From: Thiosocius sp942490985
GTDB taxonomy: Bacteria > Pseudomonadota > Gammaproteobacteria > Chromatiales > Chromatiaceae
Length of the DNA: 64,000 nt
Direction: 5' to 3'
Assembly: GCA_942490985.1 (NCBI GenBank)
Contig: CALNYW010000003.1
Location: 620,001-684,000 of the forward strand
Positions 1 to 9,391 of this stretch are shown here, piece after piece (the first letter of the stretch is position 1; every line of letters begins with the position of its first letter). The notes below the pieces were generated by a model. That model made no database searches. It worked only from the letters and a program-made list of their open reading frames with translations, and was not told where the DNA came from. The translations under genes and the position numbers were made by a program.

Positions 1-110
1 ATGCCCCCCCGCGTCACGCGGACGGTCAAGACATGTGCTTCATTGCGCGAACCCCTCGCAAGGGTAAATGTCTCAACGAGCCTGAACGTCTCGGCGGTTA
101 TGCTGATCAA
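1..110 (-). CDS. dgcA: N-acetyl-D-glutamate racemase DgcA-like, 5' part only
   Basis: Only the first 36 or so codons lie in the window. From a TTG at 110-108 the frame reads ISITAETFRLVE, then FTLARGSRNEAHVLTVRV. This matches the start of enolase-superfamily dipeptide epimerases and N-acetyl-amino-acid racemases, whose capping domain has an FTISRGSKTEA-like strand. The TTG overlaps the TGA stop of dgcN, so the two genes look translationally coupled. In the known pathway DgcN acetylates D-glutamate and DgcA racemises the product. The partner gene makes the family call much stronger than 36 residues would. The TTG start is inferred from the overlap. Confidence 0.6.
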   Translation of the reverse strand, partial: MISITAETFRLVETFTLARGSRNEAHVLTVRVTRGG

Positions 111-1108
111 TGTTCGTCCAGCGCGTCACACAGGCGGCCTGCACCCTGGCGGAAGGGATCCACGGCTGGCAGGCCCATGCGCTGTTCGACATCCTCGAGA
201 TACCGTATCGCCTCGTCTTCACCCAGCGCCGCGGTATTAATCGACAAGGCGACAACCCGACAAGCGGGGTTTGCGATACGCGCCAACGGAAGTGCCGTAT
301 CCCGGAGTGCCTCGAGACTCGGTAAACCATAGCCGGGGAGCCCCCGCATGTGCTTCCGGGTTGGCTCATGGGCAAGGATCAGCGCATCAGGCTGGCCACC
401 ATGAATCAGCGCCAACGTGACCCCCGAAAACGACACGTGGAACAGACTCCCCTGCCCTTCGAGCATATCCCAGTGATCGTCATCATTCGCCGGCGTCAGC
501 CACTCCACCGCACCCGCCATAAAATCCGCCACCACGGCATCCAGCGGAACACCGCTGCCGGTAATCAGAATACCGGTCTGCCCGGTCGCACGGAACGTCG
601 ACTTTCTGCCGCGCGCGTGCATTTCCCTGTCCATCGCGAGCGCCGTGTACATCTTTCCGACCGAGCAGTCCGTGCCGACCGCAAGACAACGCTTGCCGGG
701 ACGTTTCTCGCCGTTGGCGACCGGGTAGCGCATCGTTGGCAGGCGCACATCGTGCAACGCGCGACCATTGGATTCGGCCGCAGCGACCAGGTCCGGCTCA
801 TCGCGCAACAGACTGTGCAAGCCGGAAGCCAAGTCGAAGCCTTTGTTCAAAGCCGCGACCAACACCTCTTTCCACTGGTCGGCAATGACGCCACCGCGAT
901 TCGCGACCCCGATGACCAGGGTTCGGGCGCCCCTCGCCCACGCTTCGTCAAGCGTCATGTCGGCGATTCGCAGATCGGCATTACAGCCCGCCATGCGGTA
1001 CTGTCCCAAGGCGTACTCAGGCCGCCAGTCGCGGATGCCCTGGGCCACCTTGACCGCCAACTGATCTGCAGCGTCTCCAAGAAAAAGCAGGTAGGGCGTT
1101 TTGATCAT
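107..1108 (-). CDS. dgcN: DUF1611 protein, D-glutamate N-acetyltransferase DgcN-like
   Basis: This 333-residue cytoplasmic protein belongs to the DUF1611 family. A Rossmann-like N-terminal half is followed by a P-loop-like segment (VGTDCSVGKMYTALAM) and by conserved HVSFSGVTLALIHGG and AHEPTRKHMRG stretches. Members linked to an enolase-superfamily racemase have been characterised as DgcN, which acetylates D-glutamate so that DgcA can convert it to N-acetyl-L-glutamate. The neighbour starting at 110 looks like DgcA, so the same role is inferred. The start is an ATG at 1108 without a clear Shine-Dalgarno sequence. The acceptor could be another D-amino acid. Confidence 0.75.
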   Translation of the reverse strand: MIKTPYLLFLGDAADQLAVKVAQGIRDWRPEYALGQYRMAGCNADLRIADMTLDEAWARGARTLVIGVANRGGVIADQWKEVLVAALNKGFDLASGLHSLLRDEPDLVAAAESNGRALHDVRLPTMRYPVANGEKRPGKRCLAVGTDCSVGKMYTALAMDREMHARGRKSTFRATGQTGILITGSGVPLDAVVADFMAGAVEWLTPANDDDHWDMLEGQGSLFHVSFSGVTLALIHGGQPDALILAHEPTRKHMRGLPGYGLPSLEALRDTALPLARIANPACRVVALSINTAALGEDEAIRYLEDVEQRMGLPAVDPFRQGAGRLCDALDEH

Positions 1109-1304
1109 CGTCGAATTCGACTTCGTGAATTAAGGCTAAGCTGAACCTAACGCGCCGTCGTGATAGTTTGCAAATATTGCCATCGATCTCGCGCCAACCG
1201 ATCCGATCGGAGAACATGTTGATGTCACCGCTGCCACTCGGCACCGGGCTGCGCCAGCGCGGGACCCTTGCCTTGCCCAACCCGATTCGAAACGAGCCCC
1301 GTTG

Positions 1305-2765
1305 ATGCCGAACCCGGCACTGGCACTGAAGATGGTGCTGCTTACCGTTGTTTTGCTATCGGCAGGCTGCCAATCATGGGCACCAAAAAACGACACGCCC
1401 AGCGCGATCCATGTCCCCGCCGAGTGCATCGACCGAGCCACGCAATTCCGCGAGGCAGTCCGGCAGGCCGGGGTCAACAATGCGCAGACGCAGGCGTTAC
1501 CGGACCTGCCGTTCTTGCACATCAACCGCTTCCTCGCGGCATTGGCAATAGATATCCGCAACGGCGAACAACGGCGACACTGGGTCGGCTTGTTGGCAGC
1601 GCTCGGTGAGGAAACGCGCGTCAGCGAAAACGCCAACCTCGCACAACCCTGGTCGACCGCGGCATTGACGCAGTTGTCTGAATGCGCCAACACGTTTGCC
1701 AACAGCCCATCGCACACTGCCGCACGGGGCGACCTTGTCGCGGCGGTACGCGCCAACCCGCCGGTCAAAGATGCCTACATCGATGCCTATCGATGGCTCG
1801 GCCTGTACGCACTCATGCGACCCGTCTATGACATCCAGATCCGGCGGCTCCATGCGGCAGAGCGAGCCGCCTTCGGCGATGGCCAGCCGCCAGCGACCTC
1901 GCGGAGTTTTGAACCGGCAACGCACCGTCCGGCACTGTCGCCATCGACCGTGGCGCGATGGCTGACCACGGCAAAGGCTGCCGACCCGCTGGGCCTGCCC
2001 AAACCGAGCGACAAGCAGCTGCAACGGCTTTTCGCCAGGCATGCACCGCGCCTCGTGGTGGATTATCGCGACACCAACGACGCGATCGCTACGCCGTTTT
2101 GGCAAGGCGAAGAACTAGGCTTCGACACGGCGCAGCCGACCGTTTACACGCTGGTTTCCCACACGCGGATCGGCGGTCAAAATTTGCTGCAGCTCAACTA
2201 CGTGTTCTGGTTCAGCGAACGCAAGCCAACCACGTTTCCAGACTTCTATGCTGGCCAGGTCGACGGCCTGACCTGGCGCGTCACACTCGATCATGACGGA
2301 GAGGTATTGCTCTACGACAGCATTCATAACTGCGGCTGCTATCACAAGATGTTCCGTGTTTCGGACAGACTCCAGCCTCGCAAAGACCCACTCTCCAAGG
2401 AGCCCAAAACGATCTACGACGTAACCGATCTAGACCCCGGCTTGCCGGCGACCGTACATCTCCAAAGCAATACGCATTTCATTGTCGGACTGGACAACGT
2501 CGCGACAATGACGCCGCAAGGCTACGCGCTCGCCCCCTACCAGACACTGACGATGCTCCCCAGTGAAGGCGCGACCCGTAGCTTGTTCGACGCATCGGGC
2601 CTGGTGCCCGGCAGCCAACGACTCGAACGCTACACGCTATGGCCGACCGGGGTTGAAGATGTCGGCGCTATGCGTCAATGGGGCACCCACGCGATCGGTT
2701 TCATCGACCGACAGCATTTCGATGACCCGCAGCTACTGGCCAGCTACTTTCATCGACGGCGCTGA
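1305..2765 (+). CDS. conserved lipoprotein of unknown function
   Basis: The 486-residue protein starts at ATG 1305; a TTG directly upstream is in frame but less likely. Residues 8-21 form a lipoprotein signal ending in the lipobox LLSAGC, so the mature protein should be anchored to a membrane. I recognise no domain. A conserved-looking central block contains NYVFWFSERKPTTFPDFY, a histidine/cysteine-rich HNCGCYHKMF stretch and an YDVTDLDPGLPATVHLQ region, which could bind metal or form disulfides. It is divergent from dgcN and convergent with senB, separated from the latter by 15 bp. Neither neighbour suggests a function. Confidence 0.6.
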   Translation: MPNPALALKMVLLTVVLLSAGCQSWAPKNDTPSAIHVPAECIDRATQFREAVRQAGVNNAQTQALPDLPFLHINRFLAALAIDIRNGEQRRHWVGLLAALGEETRVSENANLAQPWSTAALTQLSECANTFANSPSHTAARGDLVAAVRANPPVKDAYIDAYRWLGLYALMRPVYDIQIRRLHAAERAAFGDGQPPATSRSFEPATHRPALSPSTVARWLTTAKAADPLGLPKPSDKQLQRLFARHAPRLVVDYRDTNDAIATPFWQGEELGFDTAQPTVYTLVSHTRIGGQNLLQLNYVFWFSERKPTTFPDFYAGQVDGLTWRVTLDHDGEVLLYDSIHNCGCYHKMFRVSDRLQPRKDPLSKEPKTIYDVTDLDPGLPATVHLQSNTHFIVGLDNVATMTPQGYALAPYQTLTMLPSEGATRSLFDASGLVPGSQRLERYTLWPTGVEDVGAMRQWGTHAIGFIDRQHFDDPQLLASYFHRRR

Positions 2766-2780
2766 TCGCGTGGCAAGGCC

Positions 2781-3734
2781 TCAGGCGTTCAATTCAGCCA
2801 ACAGGCTCGCCCAACCCGCTTGCTCTGCGGTTTCGCTGAACGCTGGGCGTAATGCTGCGCAGGCGGTTTGGAGACTACGATAAAAGACCGCGTCAGACTC
2901 GGCGCGCAACAACAGTTCCCTCAGCCCAGCGGTATCTTCGACCGGGTAGTAACCGGGATAGTCTGCTCCGAGCAAGCCGATTGAACCGTGAATTCTGGAA
3001 GCGACGACAGGGAGGTCGGCCATGAGCGCCTCTGAGATCACATTCGCGCCGCCTTCCATCCGTGATGTCAACGCCAGGAGGTGCGAACGGCGGTAGACAT
3101 CGCGTAAGCGGCCATGCGCGATCTCCCCGTGCCAGCAATATCGCGGGTTGGCCTGCATCTCCGCCTGGGCAGCCGCCGCCCAGTCCGGGGTGTGCGGCTT
3201 GCCGTACGCATCCACCTGGATCCGACTCGCGGCAGGCAGATTGCGCACGGCCATTGCCGCACGCAAAGAGTCTTTTTCATGACGCAAATGGCCGGCCACA
3301 CAGACCCGAAATCGGCGCTGCGGTGGTCTGCGCCCGGTCAGCGGCTTGGCGGATTGGTAGATCACCCTCAGCTTGTCCCGCGCGGCCTTTGGCACGCAAT
3401 CCGCGATCAGGCGATGTAGTCCGACGATCCGATCAGCTGTCACCAACGAGGCCATCGTCTCGATCGGGTGAGAGTGTATGAATCGATAGGCATCGGTACC
3501 GGTAAGCACCACGATCAACGGGCAATCGGGTTGCGAGCGCCGGAATTTCTCGATCGCGGCGGCGCTGCGCCACGCATGCAGCGCAACCATCAGTTCACAA
3601 GGCTCGCCCTGATAGTCGACCAGCACGTCGACGCGGTGGCCAAGACCACGCAACAGGCGCGCCCAACGGTTCGCCGTTGCCCGGTTGCCGGACAGAGACC
3701 CCGGCGGCGCAGGGGTTACAAGTACGATATGCAT
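2781..3734 (-). CDS. senB: selenosugar synthase SenB-like glycosyltransferase
   Basis: The protein has 317 residues from ATG 3734; an upstream extension is open but lacks family sequence. It is a GT-B fold glycosyltransferase with an N-terminal MHIVLVTPAPPGSLSGNR loop and a C-terminal EX7E motif in EGGANVISEAL. This subfamily has been characterised as SenB, which couples selenophosphate to a UDP-sugar to make a selenosugar. Lying 135 bp from a divergent senA and senC supports that role over a general glycosyltransferase. In described sen clusters the genes are usually co-directional; here senB is on the opposite strand. Confidence 0.8.
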   Translation of the reverse strand: MHIVLVTPAPPGSLSGNRATANRWARLLRGLGHRVDVLVDYQGEPCELMVALHAWRSAAAIEKFRRSQPDCPLIVVLTGTDAYRFIHSHPIETMASLVTADRIVGLHRLIADCVPKAARDKLRVIYQSAKPLTGRRPPQRRFRVCVAGHLRHEKDSLRAAMAVRNLPAASRIQVDAYGKPHTPDWAAAAQAEMQANPRYCWHGEIAHGRLRDVYRRSHLLALTSRMEGGANVISEALMADLPVVASRIHGSIGLLGADYPGYYPVEDTAGLRELLLRAESDAVFYRSLQTACAALRPAFSETAEQAGWASLLAELNA

Positions 3735-3869
3735 GCAGGCAGCACCCCTTTTTGCGAACCGCGACGCCCGATAGTCCCGACTCAACTTAAAAACCAAAGC
3801 CACCACGGTGTGACTTCAACGCCGGTCCTTGAGACCATCTTCAGCAATCTCGAACACGAATCTAGCCTA

Positions 3870-5156
3870 ATGACCCATTCCCTGCCTTCACAAGTGCGTG
3901 ACACCAGAAAGCGCACGCTGCAGCTCATCGCCGGTCTCGACGACAAACAGATGATGGGCCCCCGCATGGCGACGATAAATCCACTGCGTTGGGAGATCGG
4001 CCATACCGCGTACTTCTACGAGTATTGGATCCTGCGCCATCACCTCGGCGAACCGCCGCTGCTCCCTCAGGCGGATGCCCTGTTCGATTCGATATCGATC
4101 GCCCACGATGAACGGTGGGACCTGCCGCTGCCTGAGATACCCGATGTCTTGGCCTACATGCAGGCCGTGGAAAACCGCGTCTGCGAACACCTGGACAATG
4201 CCCCTGCGGATCCGGCGCGTGACTACCTCACCCAGTATGCGGTCTACCACGAAGACATGCATACCGAGGCGTTCACCTACACGCGCCAGACCCTGGGCTA
4301 TCCACCACCGGTCTTCGATACCGTAGCGCCAGCAACCAATAGCGGTGCTGGCCCCGCCGGTGATGCAGATATCCCAGGCGGTTCATTCATGCTCGGCGCA
4401 CCGCCCGACAGCGGTTTTGTTTTTGACAACGAAAAATGGGCGCATCGCTGCGAGGTCGCACCGTTTCGGATCGCTCGCGCGGCGGTCAGCAATCGGGAAT
4501 TCGCCGCCTTCGTCGACGCCGGTGGTTACGCCAACCGGCATTACTGGGGCGACGATGGCTGGGCATGGCGAACCCAAACGGGCCTCGAGCACCCGGTGTA
4601 TTGGCGCCGCAACGGCAACGGCTGGCAACAACGGCGTTTCGATGTCTGGTACCCGCTACCGCCCCACGCCGCGGTGGTCCACGTCAACTGGCATGAAGCG
4701 CAGGCCTACTGCCGCTGGGCCGGGCGCCGATTGCCCACCGAATTGGAATGGGAGGTCGCTGCGGCCGGACAGCCGACGTCCGATGGCAAGGGCCTGGCGG
4801 AAACCAAGCGGTATTTTCCCTGGGGCGATACGGCGCCAACTGCCGAGCTGGCCAATCTCGATGGCTACGCCTTGGGCACGATAGACGTCGGCGCGTTACC
4901 GGGTAGCGATAGCGCATTTGGCTGCCGGCAGATGATTGGCAATGTCTGGGAGTGGACGGATACGACTTTCGGCCCCTACCCCGGCTTCACCCCCGACATG
5001 TACGCGGATTACTCGCAGCCGCTGTTCGGCCAGACCAAGGTCTTGCGCGGCGGTGCCTGGCCCACCCGCGGACGGATGATACGCAACACCTGGCGCAGCT
5101 ATTACGGACCCGACCGGAACGACGTGTTCGCGGGTTTTCGCACCTGTGCTGTCTAA
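3870..5156 (+). CDS. senA: selenoneine synthase SenA (EgtB-like sulfoxide-synthase family)
   Basis: From ATG 3870 the protein has 428 residues. It shows the EgtB layout: an N-terminal DinB-like helical domain with iron ligands H45 (IGHTAYF) and the HX3HXE motif H127/H131/E133 (YHEDMHTEAF), then a formylglycine-generating-enzyme-like C-terminal domain with LPTELEWE, GNVWEWT and VLRGGAWPTRG. In the known pathway SenA joins the selenosugar to hercynine oxidatively to make selenoneine. No egtD (histidine trimethylase) is in the window, so hercynine must come from elsewhere. A GTG at 3810 is an alternative start, and no strong ribosome site marks either. EgtB proper is the alternative call; senB and senC argue against it. 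Confidence 0.82.
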   Translation: MTHSLPSQVRDTRKRTLQLIAGLDDKQMMGPRMATINPLRWEIGHTAYFYEYWILRHHLGEPPLLPQADALFDSISIAHDERWDLPLPEIPDVLAYMQAVENRVCEHLDNAPADPARDYLTQYAVYHEDMHTEAFTYTRQTLGYPPPVFDTVAPATNSGAGPAGDADIPGGSFMLGAPPDSGFVFDNEKWAHRCEVAPFRIARAAVSNREFAAFVDAGGYANRHYWGDDGWAWRTQTGLEHPVYWRRNGNGWQQRRFDVWYPLPPHAAVVHVNWHEAQAYCRWAGRRLPTELEWEVAAAGQPTSDGKGLAETKRYFPWGDTAPTAELANLDGYALGTIDVGALPGSDSAFGCRQMIGNVWEWTDTTFGPYPGFTPDMYADYSQPLFGQTKVLRGGAWPTRGRMIRNTWRSYYGPDRNDVFAGFRTCAV

Positions 5157-5183
5157 CCTGATCCCCGGCAAGGCCTAATTGAA

Positions 5184-7445
5184 ATGCAAGCGTCACAAAC
5201 ACCCATCGTCAAAGATCTCGTCCTCATTGGTGGCGGACACTCGCATGTATCGGTGCTGCGGCGGTTCGGCATGCACCCCATGCCCGGCATCCGCTTGACA
5301 CTGATAACCCGCGACATCCACACCCCTTATTCGGGGATGCTGCCGGGCTATGTCGCCGGGTTGTACGATTACGACGAATGCCACATCGATCTCGGCCCGC
5401 TGGCAAGATTTGCCGCCGCGCGGCTCTACCATACCGAGGTCGAGGGTCTCGACCTGGAAAACCGCCAGGTCATTGCCGCGGGACGCCCACCGATAAACTT
5501 CGATCTGCTGTCGATCAACATCGGCTCGCGGCCGCGGACGATCGATATCCCCGGCGCTGCGGAACACGCGATGCCAGTTAAACCGATCGATATCTGGCTG
5601 CAACAGTGGCAAGACCTGCAGGATCGTGTCGTCGCCAGTAAGGGACGCTTCCAGGTTGTCGTTGTCGGTGGCGGTGCAGGTGGCGTCGAACTCGCGCTGT
5701 CCACGCAGCACCGCTTGCACAGACTGCTACGGCAGAACGGTGATGACCCATCTCGCCTGCACTACACCCTGCTGAGCCAGAGCGACACGGTCATGCCGAG
5801 CCATAACAAGGGCGTACAACGCCGCTTCAGCCGCATCCTGCACGAGCGCGGGATCGTCGTCCGTACCGGAAATCGGGCCACCGAGGTTACCCCTACTGCC
5901 GTGCACGCCGACGGCCAGGACCCCCAGCCCGCTGATGCCGTATTGTGGGTGACTCAGGCCTCGGCGCCCGATTGGCCGACCAGCTCCGGCCTGGCGGTCG
6001 ACGAGCAGGGATTCATCCAGGTCGACGACTATCTGCAATCGCTGTCGCACCCCGGTATCTTTGCCGCCGGCGATATCGCGGCGATGCCGGACCCGCGCCC
6101 CAAATCCGGCGTGTTCGCGGTCCGCCAGGGCAAGGTCCTGACGACCAACCTGCAACGCGCCTGTCGCGGCCGGGCGCTGCGCCGCTATCGTCCGCAACGG
6201 AATTTTCTCGGCCTGATCAGTACCGGCGATCGCTATGCGATCGCGTCGCGCGGAACATGGTCGATGGAAGGTAGGTGGCTATGGACGGTCAAGGACTGGA
6301 TCGATCGTCGCTTCATGCGCCGCTTCAACGAGCTGCCCGAGATGGCCGAAGAAAGCGGGCCCGAGTTTGCCTCAGGCGTCGCCGATGAGCAGGCCATCAA
6401 AGAACTGTCGACGATCGCGATGCGCTGCGGTGGCTGCGGCGCCAAGGTCGGCAGCACCGTGCTCAGCCGGGTCGTGCAGAAGCTGCCACCACAGCAGCGC
6501 GATGATGTGGTGATCGGGCTCGATGCACCGGACGACGCGGCGGTGTACCGGGTACCCGAAGGCATGCTGTTGGTGCAGAGCGTTGATTATTTCCGTTCAT
6601 TCATCGACGACGCCTACGTGTTCGGGAAAATCGCCGCCAATCATGCGCTCGGCGACCTTTTCGCGATGGGCGCGACACCCCAATCTGTGCTGGCGATTGC
6701 GACCGTACCCTATGGTCGGGAACGGATCGTCGAGGAAACCCTGTCCGACGTCATGGCCGGCGCCCTCGAGGTGACCAACGAGACCGGCGCCGTGTTGGCC
6801 GGCGGCCATTCCAGTGAAGGCGCCGAACTGGCGTTTGGGCTGACCGTTAACGGCCTGATCTCCGAACAACAGCTGCTACGCAAGGGTGGGCTGCAGCCGG
6901 GGGACGTGTTGATTCTGACCAAGCCGATTGGCACCGGAACGCTGTTCGCGGCGGACATGCGCCAGCGTGCCAAGGGGCGTTGGATTGATGGGGCGATCCA
7001 GTCGATGTTGCACTCAAACGCCGCCGGTGCCGCCTGCCTGCAGGCGCATGGGGTCACGGCCTGTACCGACGTCACCGGCTTCGGCCTGCTCGGCCACCTG
7101 ATCGAAATGACCCGCGCGGCCGGGGTCGATGCCCGGGTGGTGATCGATGACGTACCGGTGCTGGCGGGCGCCCAGGAAACCGTCGCCGCCGGTATCCTGT
7201 CATCGCTGCAACCCCAGAACTTGCGTCTGCGTCGGGGCGTGCGGGATCTCGAACGGGCCAGTCAACATCCCCGTTTTCCATTGCTGTTCGATCCACAAAC
7301 CGCCGGCGGTCTGCTTGCCGGCGTCCCCTCGGCCAACGCCGAGGCGTGCATGACCGCATTACGGGAGGCCGGTTATGTGAATACGGCGATCATTGGCCAA
7401 GTCAAACAGCGCAGTGATGCGCCCGAGCCAATCGAACTGGCCTGA
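5184..7445 (+). CDS. senC: NDH-like flavoprotein fused to selenide, water dikinase (SelD/SenC)
   Basis: The 753-residue fusion starts 27 bp after senA. Residues 1-400 are a pyridine-nucleotide disulfide oxidoreductase related to type II NADH dehydrogenases, with LVLIGGGHSHV, a second VVVGGGAGGVELAL dinucleotide fold and FAAGDIAAM. Residues 412-748 are a selenophosphate synthetase with the active pair C418 and K421 in CGGCGAK, plus DDAAVY, NHALGDLFAMGA and DVTGFGLLGHL. The catalytic position is cysteine, so no Sec insertion is needed. SelD makes selenophosphate from selenide and ATP; the flavoprotein half may reduce selenium to feed it, which is inference. Such NDH-SelD fusions are known. No selA or selB is present, so selenoneine or seleno-tRNA are the likely sinks. 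Confidence 0.88.
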   Translation: MQASQTPIVKDLVLIGGGHSHVSVLRRFGMHPMPGIRLTLITRDIHTPYSGMLPGYVAGLYDYDECHIDLGPLARFAAARLYHTEVEGLDLENRQVIAAGRPPINFDLLSINIGSRPRTIDIPGAAEHAMPVKPIDIWLQQWQDLQDRVVASKGRFQVVVVGGGAGGVELALSTQHRLHRLLRQNGDDPSRLHYTLLSQSDTVMPSHNKGVQRRFSRILHERGIVVRTGNRATEVTPTAVHADGQDPQPADAVLWVTQASAPDWPTSSGLAVDEQGFIQVDDYLQSLSHPGIFAAGDIAAMPDPRPKSGVFAVRQGKVLTTNLQRACRGRALRRYRPQRNFLGLISTGDRYAIASRGTWSMEGRWLWTVKDWIDRRFMRRFNELPEMAEESGPEFASGVADEQAIKELSTIAMRCGGCGAKVGSTVLSRVVQKLPPQQRDDVVIGLDAPDDAAVYRVPEGMLLVQSVDYFRSFIDDAYVFGKIAANHALGDLFAMGATPQSVLAIATVPYGRERIVEETLSDVMAGALEVTNETGAVLAGGHSSEGAELAFGLTVNGLISEQQLLRKGGLQPGDVLILTKPIGTGTLFAADMRQRAKGRWIDGAIQSMLHSNAAGAACLQAHGVTACTDVTGFGLLGHLIEMTRAAGVDARVVIDDVPVLAGAQETVAAGILSSLQPQNLRLRRGVRDLERASQHPRFPLLFDPQTAGGLLAGVPSANAEACMTALREAGYVNTAIIGQVKQRSDAPEPIELA

Positions 7446-7478
7446 GCGGGTAACCTGCCCCCCTGACTGGACAGGACC

Positions 7479-9107
7479 TTAGAGCTGCTGTTCGATAGGC
7501 AGTAAGCGCGCAATAGCCGCCTGCAGGCGCGCCCAGATGCCGGCCTCGGGTTCTCGGGTCGCAAGGCGGTATTCTTGCCCGTCACGCGTTTCAACCCATA
7601 CCAGGGTTTCGGTCTCACCATACACACTCTGGACGGTTGCCTGCTCGACGCGCCATGCCAACGCCGATATCGACGCATCGCGCCACGCCATGATGGCTTC
7701 GGCGAAAGGCGGGCTATCGATCACGATGCCCATTTCCGTGTTCAACAGCGCGGAGCGCGGATCGAGGTTCATCGAACCCACCAAAACCTGCTGACGATCG
7801 ATGACGACGGATTTGGCATGCAGGCTCGCTTGCGAGCGTCCGAAGCGGCGCCCCTCATCGTCATCCATCTGTGCTGACGGCTGCACTTCGTAGAGTTTGA
7901 CGCCTGCACCGAGCAGCGCATGGCGATATCGCGCATAACCGCCGTGCACCGCCGGCACATCCGTTGCCGCGAGCGAATTCGTCAGCACCGTGACCGACAC
8001 GCCGCGCGAGACCAGCTCGCTCAGCAACGCGGTCCCCGACTTTCCCGGCACGAAATAGGGCGAAATCAGGAACAGCTCGGTCTGCGCGGAGGCGATCAGG
8101 TCGCGCAGTTCAGGGCCAAGGTGCGTGCTGCGATCTCGCGGGTCCGTCACAACTTTTTCCGGTCGGTCGACGAGCAGCTCCGCCGCCCCCCAGTACCAAT
8201 CGAGTTCGCGCTTTTGCAATTGCCTGGCAAGCGTAGATTCACGCAAGCGACGGGTGTAGGGTGAGTCCGCCATCATCGCCTGATGCTCCGCCAGACCGCG
8301 CCGAGCCACTTCCAGCGATTGCGTGTCACCGCGTTCGGTCAGCACCGCTACCGGGATCGCCTGCTGGCTATTCCAATATCGATCGAATGACGCGCTGACA
8401 TCACGGACGATCGGCCCGATTGCCAGCACGTCCATATCACCGAAATTGGTGCCTTCCGCGGCCGCAAAATATTCGTCGCCGATGTTCCGACCACCGACGA
8501 TCGACAGCTGGTTGTCGGCGGTAAAGGATTTGTTGTGCATGCGGCGCGTGACGGTTCCAAAGTGCGTCAGAAAATTGAGCAACCGCATCTGCCGGGACGG
8601 GAAGGGGTTGAACAGATGGATCTCGATCATCGGGTGCTGTGCCAGCGCAGCAAGACCGGCGTCTTTCCCCTGCATGTCCATGTCGTCCACCAGCAGCCGA
8701 ACACGGACCCCCCGATCTGCGGCCTTCAGCAGGTGCGCAGCCAATAGGCGGCCCGTGGCGTCATCGTGGAACAGGTAGTACTGAACATCCAGACTGCGTT
8801 CGGCAAGCCCCGCCAAGACGAGCCTGGCAACCAGCGCATCGAGGCCGTTTCCCAGCGGCCGAAAACCAGATCGCGGTTGATGCTCCGCCGCACTCGGCGC
8901 GACCGCGCGACCCAGTCGGGTTGTTTCCGTATCGCTCATCGCCTGCGTCTGTTCGCGTGAAAAGTCCGATGGCAAGCTCGCGCAGCCACCGACCAGCAGC
9001 ACGGCCAGCAGCGTGGCGACATACCCTGCACGATAGCCAACCGAGGGTAGTTGCAAAAAATAGCGTCCGTTCTGACCGTTGATAAGAATCAAGCCTAATC
9101 CTCGCAT
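7479..9107 (-). CDS. phospholipase D family lipoprotein, cardiolipin synthase ClsC-like
   Basis: The protein has about 542 residues from ATG 9107, though the start is uncertain. An N-terminal hydrophobic stretch ends in the lipobox LLVGGC. Two HKD catalytic motifs are intact: HNKSFTAD with GGRNIGDEY downstream, and HAKSVVID with GSMNLDPRS downstream. This double-HKD arrangement with a lipoprotein signal matches ClsC/YmdC-like enzymes that make cardiolipin from phospholipids at the membrane. It is convergent with senC and its 5' end faces the ABC transporter, so it interrupts the selenium block on the opposite strand. Nothing ties it to selenium. Confidence 0.8.
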   Translation of the reverse strand: MRGLGLILINGQNGRYFLQLPSVGYRAGYVATLLAVLLVGGCASLPSDFSREQTQAMSDTETTRLGRAVAPSAAEHQPRSGFRPLGNGLDALVARLVLAGLAERSLDVQYYLFHDDATGRLLAAHLLKAADRGVRVRLLVDDMDMQGKDAGLAALAQHPMIEIHLFNPFPSRQMRLLNFLTHFGTVTRRMHNKSFTADNQLSIVGGRNIGDEYFAAAEGTNFGDMDVLAIGPIVRDVSASFDRYWNSQQAIPVAVLTERGDTQSLEVARRGLAEHQAMMADSPYTRRLRESTLARQLQKRELDWYWGAAELLVDRPEKVVTDPRDRSTHLGPELRDLIASAQTELFLISPYFVPGKSGTALLSELVSRGVSVTVLTNSLAATDVPAVHGGYARYRHALLGAGVKLYEVQPSAQMDDDEGRRFGRSQASLHAKSVVIDRQQVLVGSMNLDPRSALLNTEMGIVIDSPPFAEAIMAWRDASISALAWRVEQATVQSVYGETETLVWVETRDGQEYRLATREPEAGIWARLQAAIARLLPIEQQL

Positions 9108-9391
9108 GCCGCGACAGGTCGGCCCGGGCACCACCCATCCGGGCCGCCGCGTCTCGGTCGAGAACCCTATCGTTAAACAACGCCTTTGGGGAGCCACGGG
9201 CCGTCAATCCGCCGGGTAAACACCCTGTCCGAAAAACACGACCGCGCGCTCACAGATTCGCCAACAATTGCCCGCGTTGTTTATGGGGGCGAATTCCATT
9301 GCGGCAGGCCGACTAACGGTTGCACTAGGGACTTCCAATGACCTACGGTCTCGGTTCGATTGTTGTTAACACTCAAAGAGGACATAGCGCC

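Noticed and set aside
3468..3869. Long in-frame extension of senA upstream of 3870
   Set aside because: Its translation is basic and shows no EgtB/SenA family sequence, and it runs through senB on the other strand. The family DinB domain begins just after ATG 3870.
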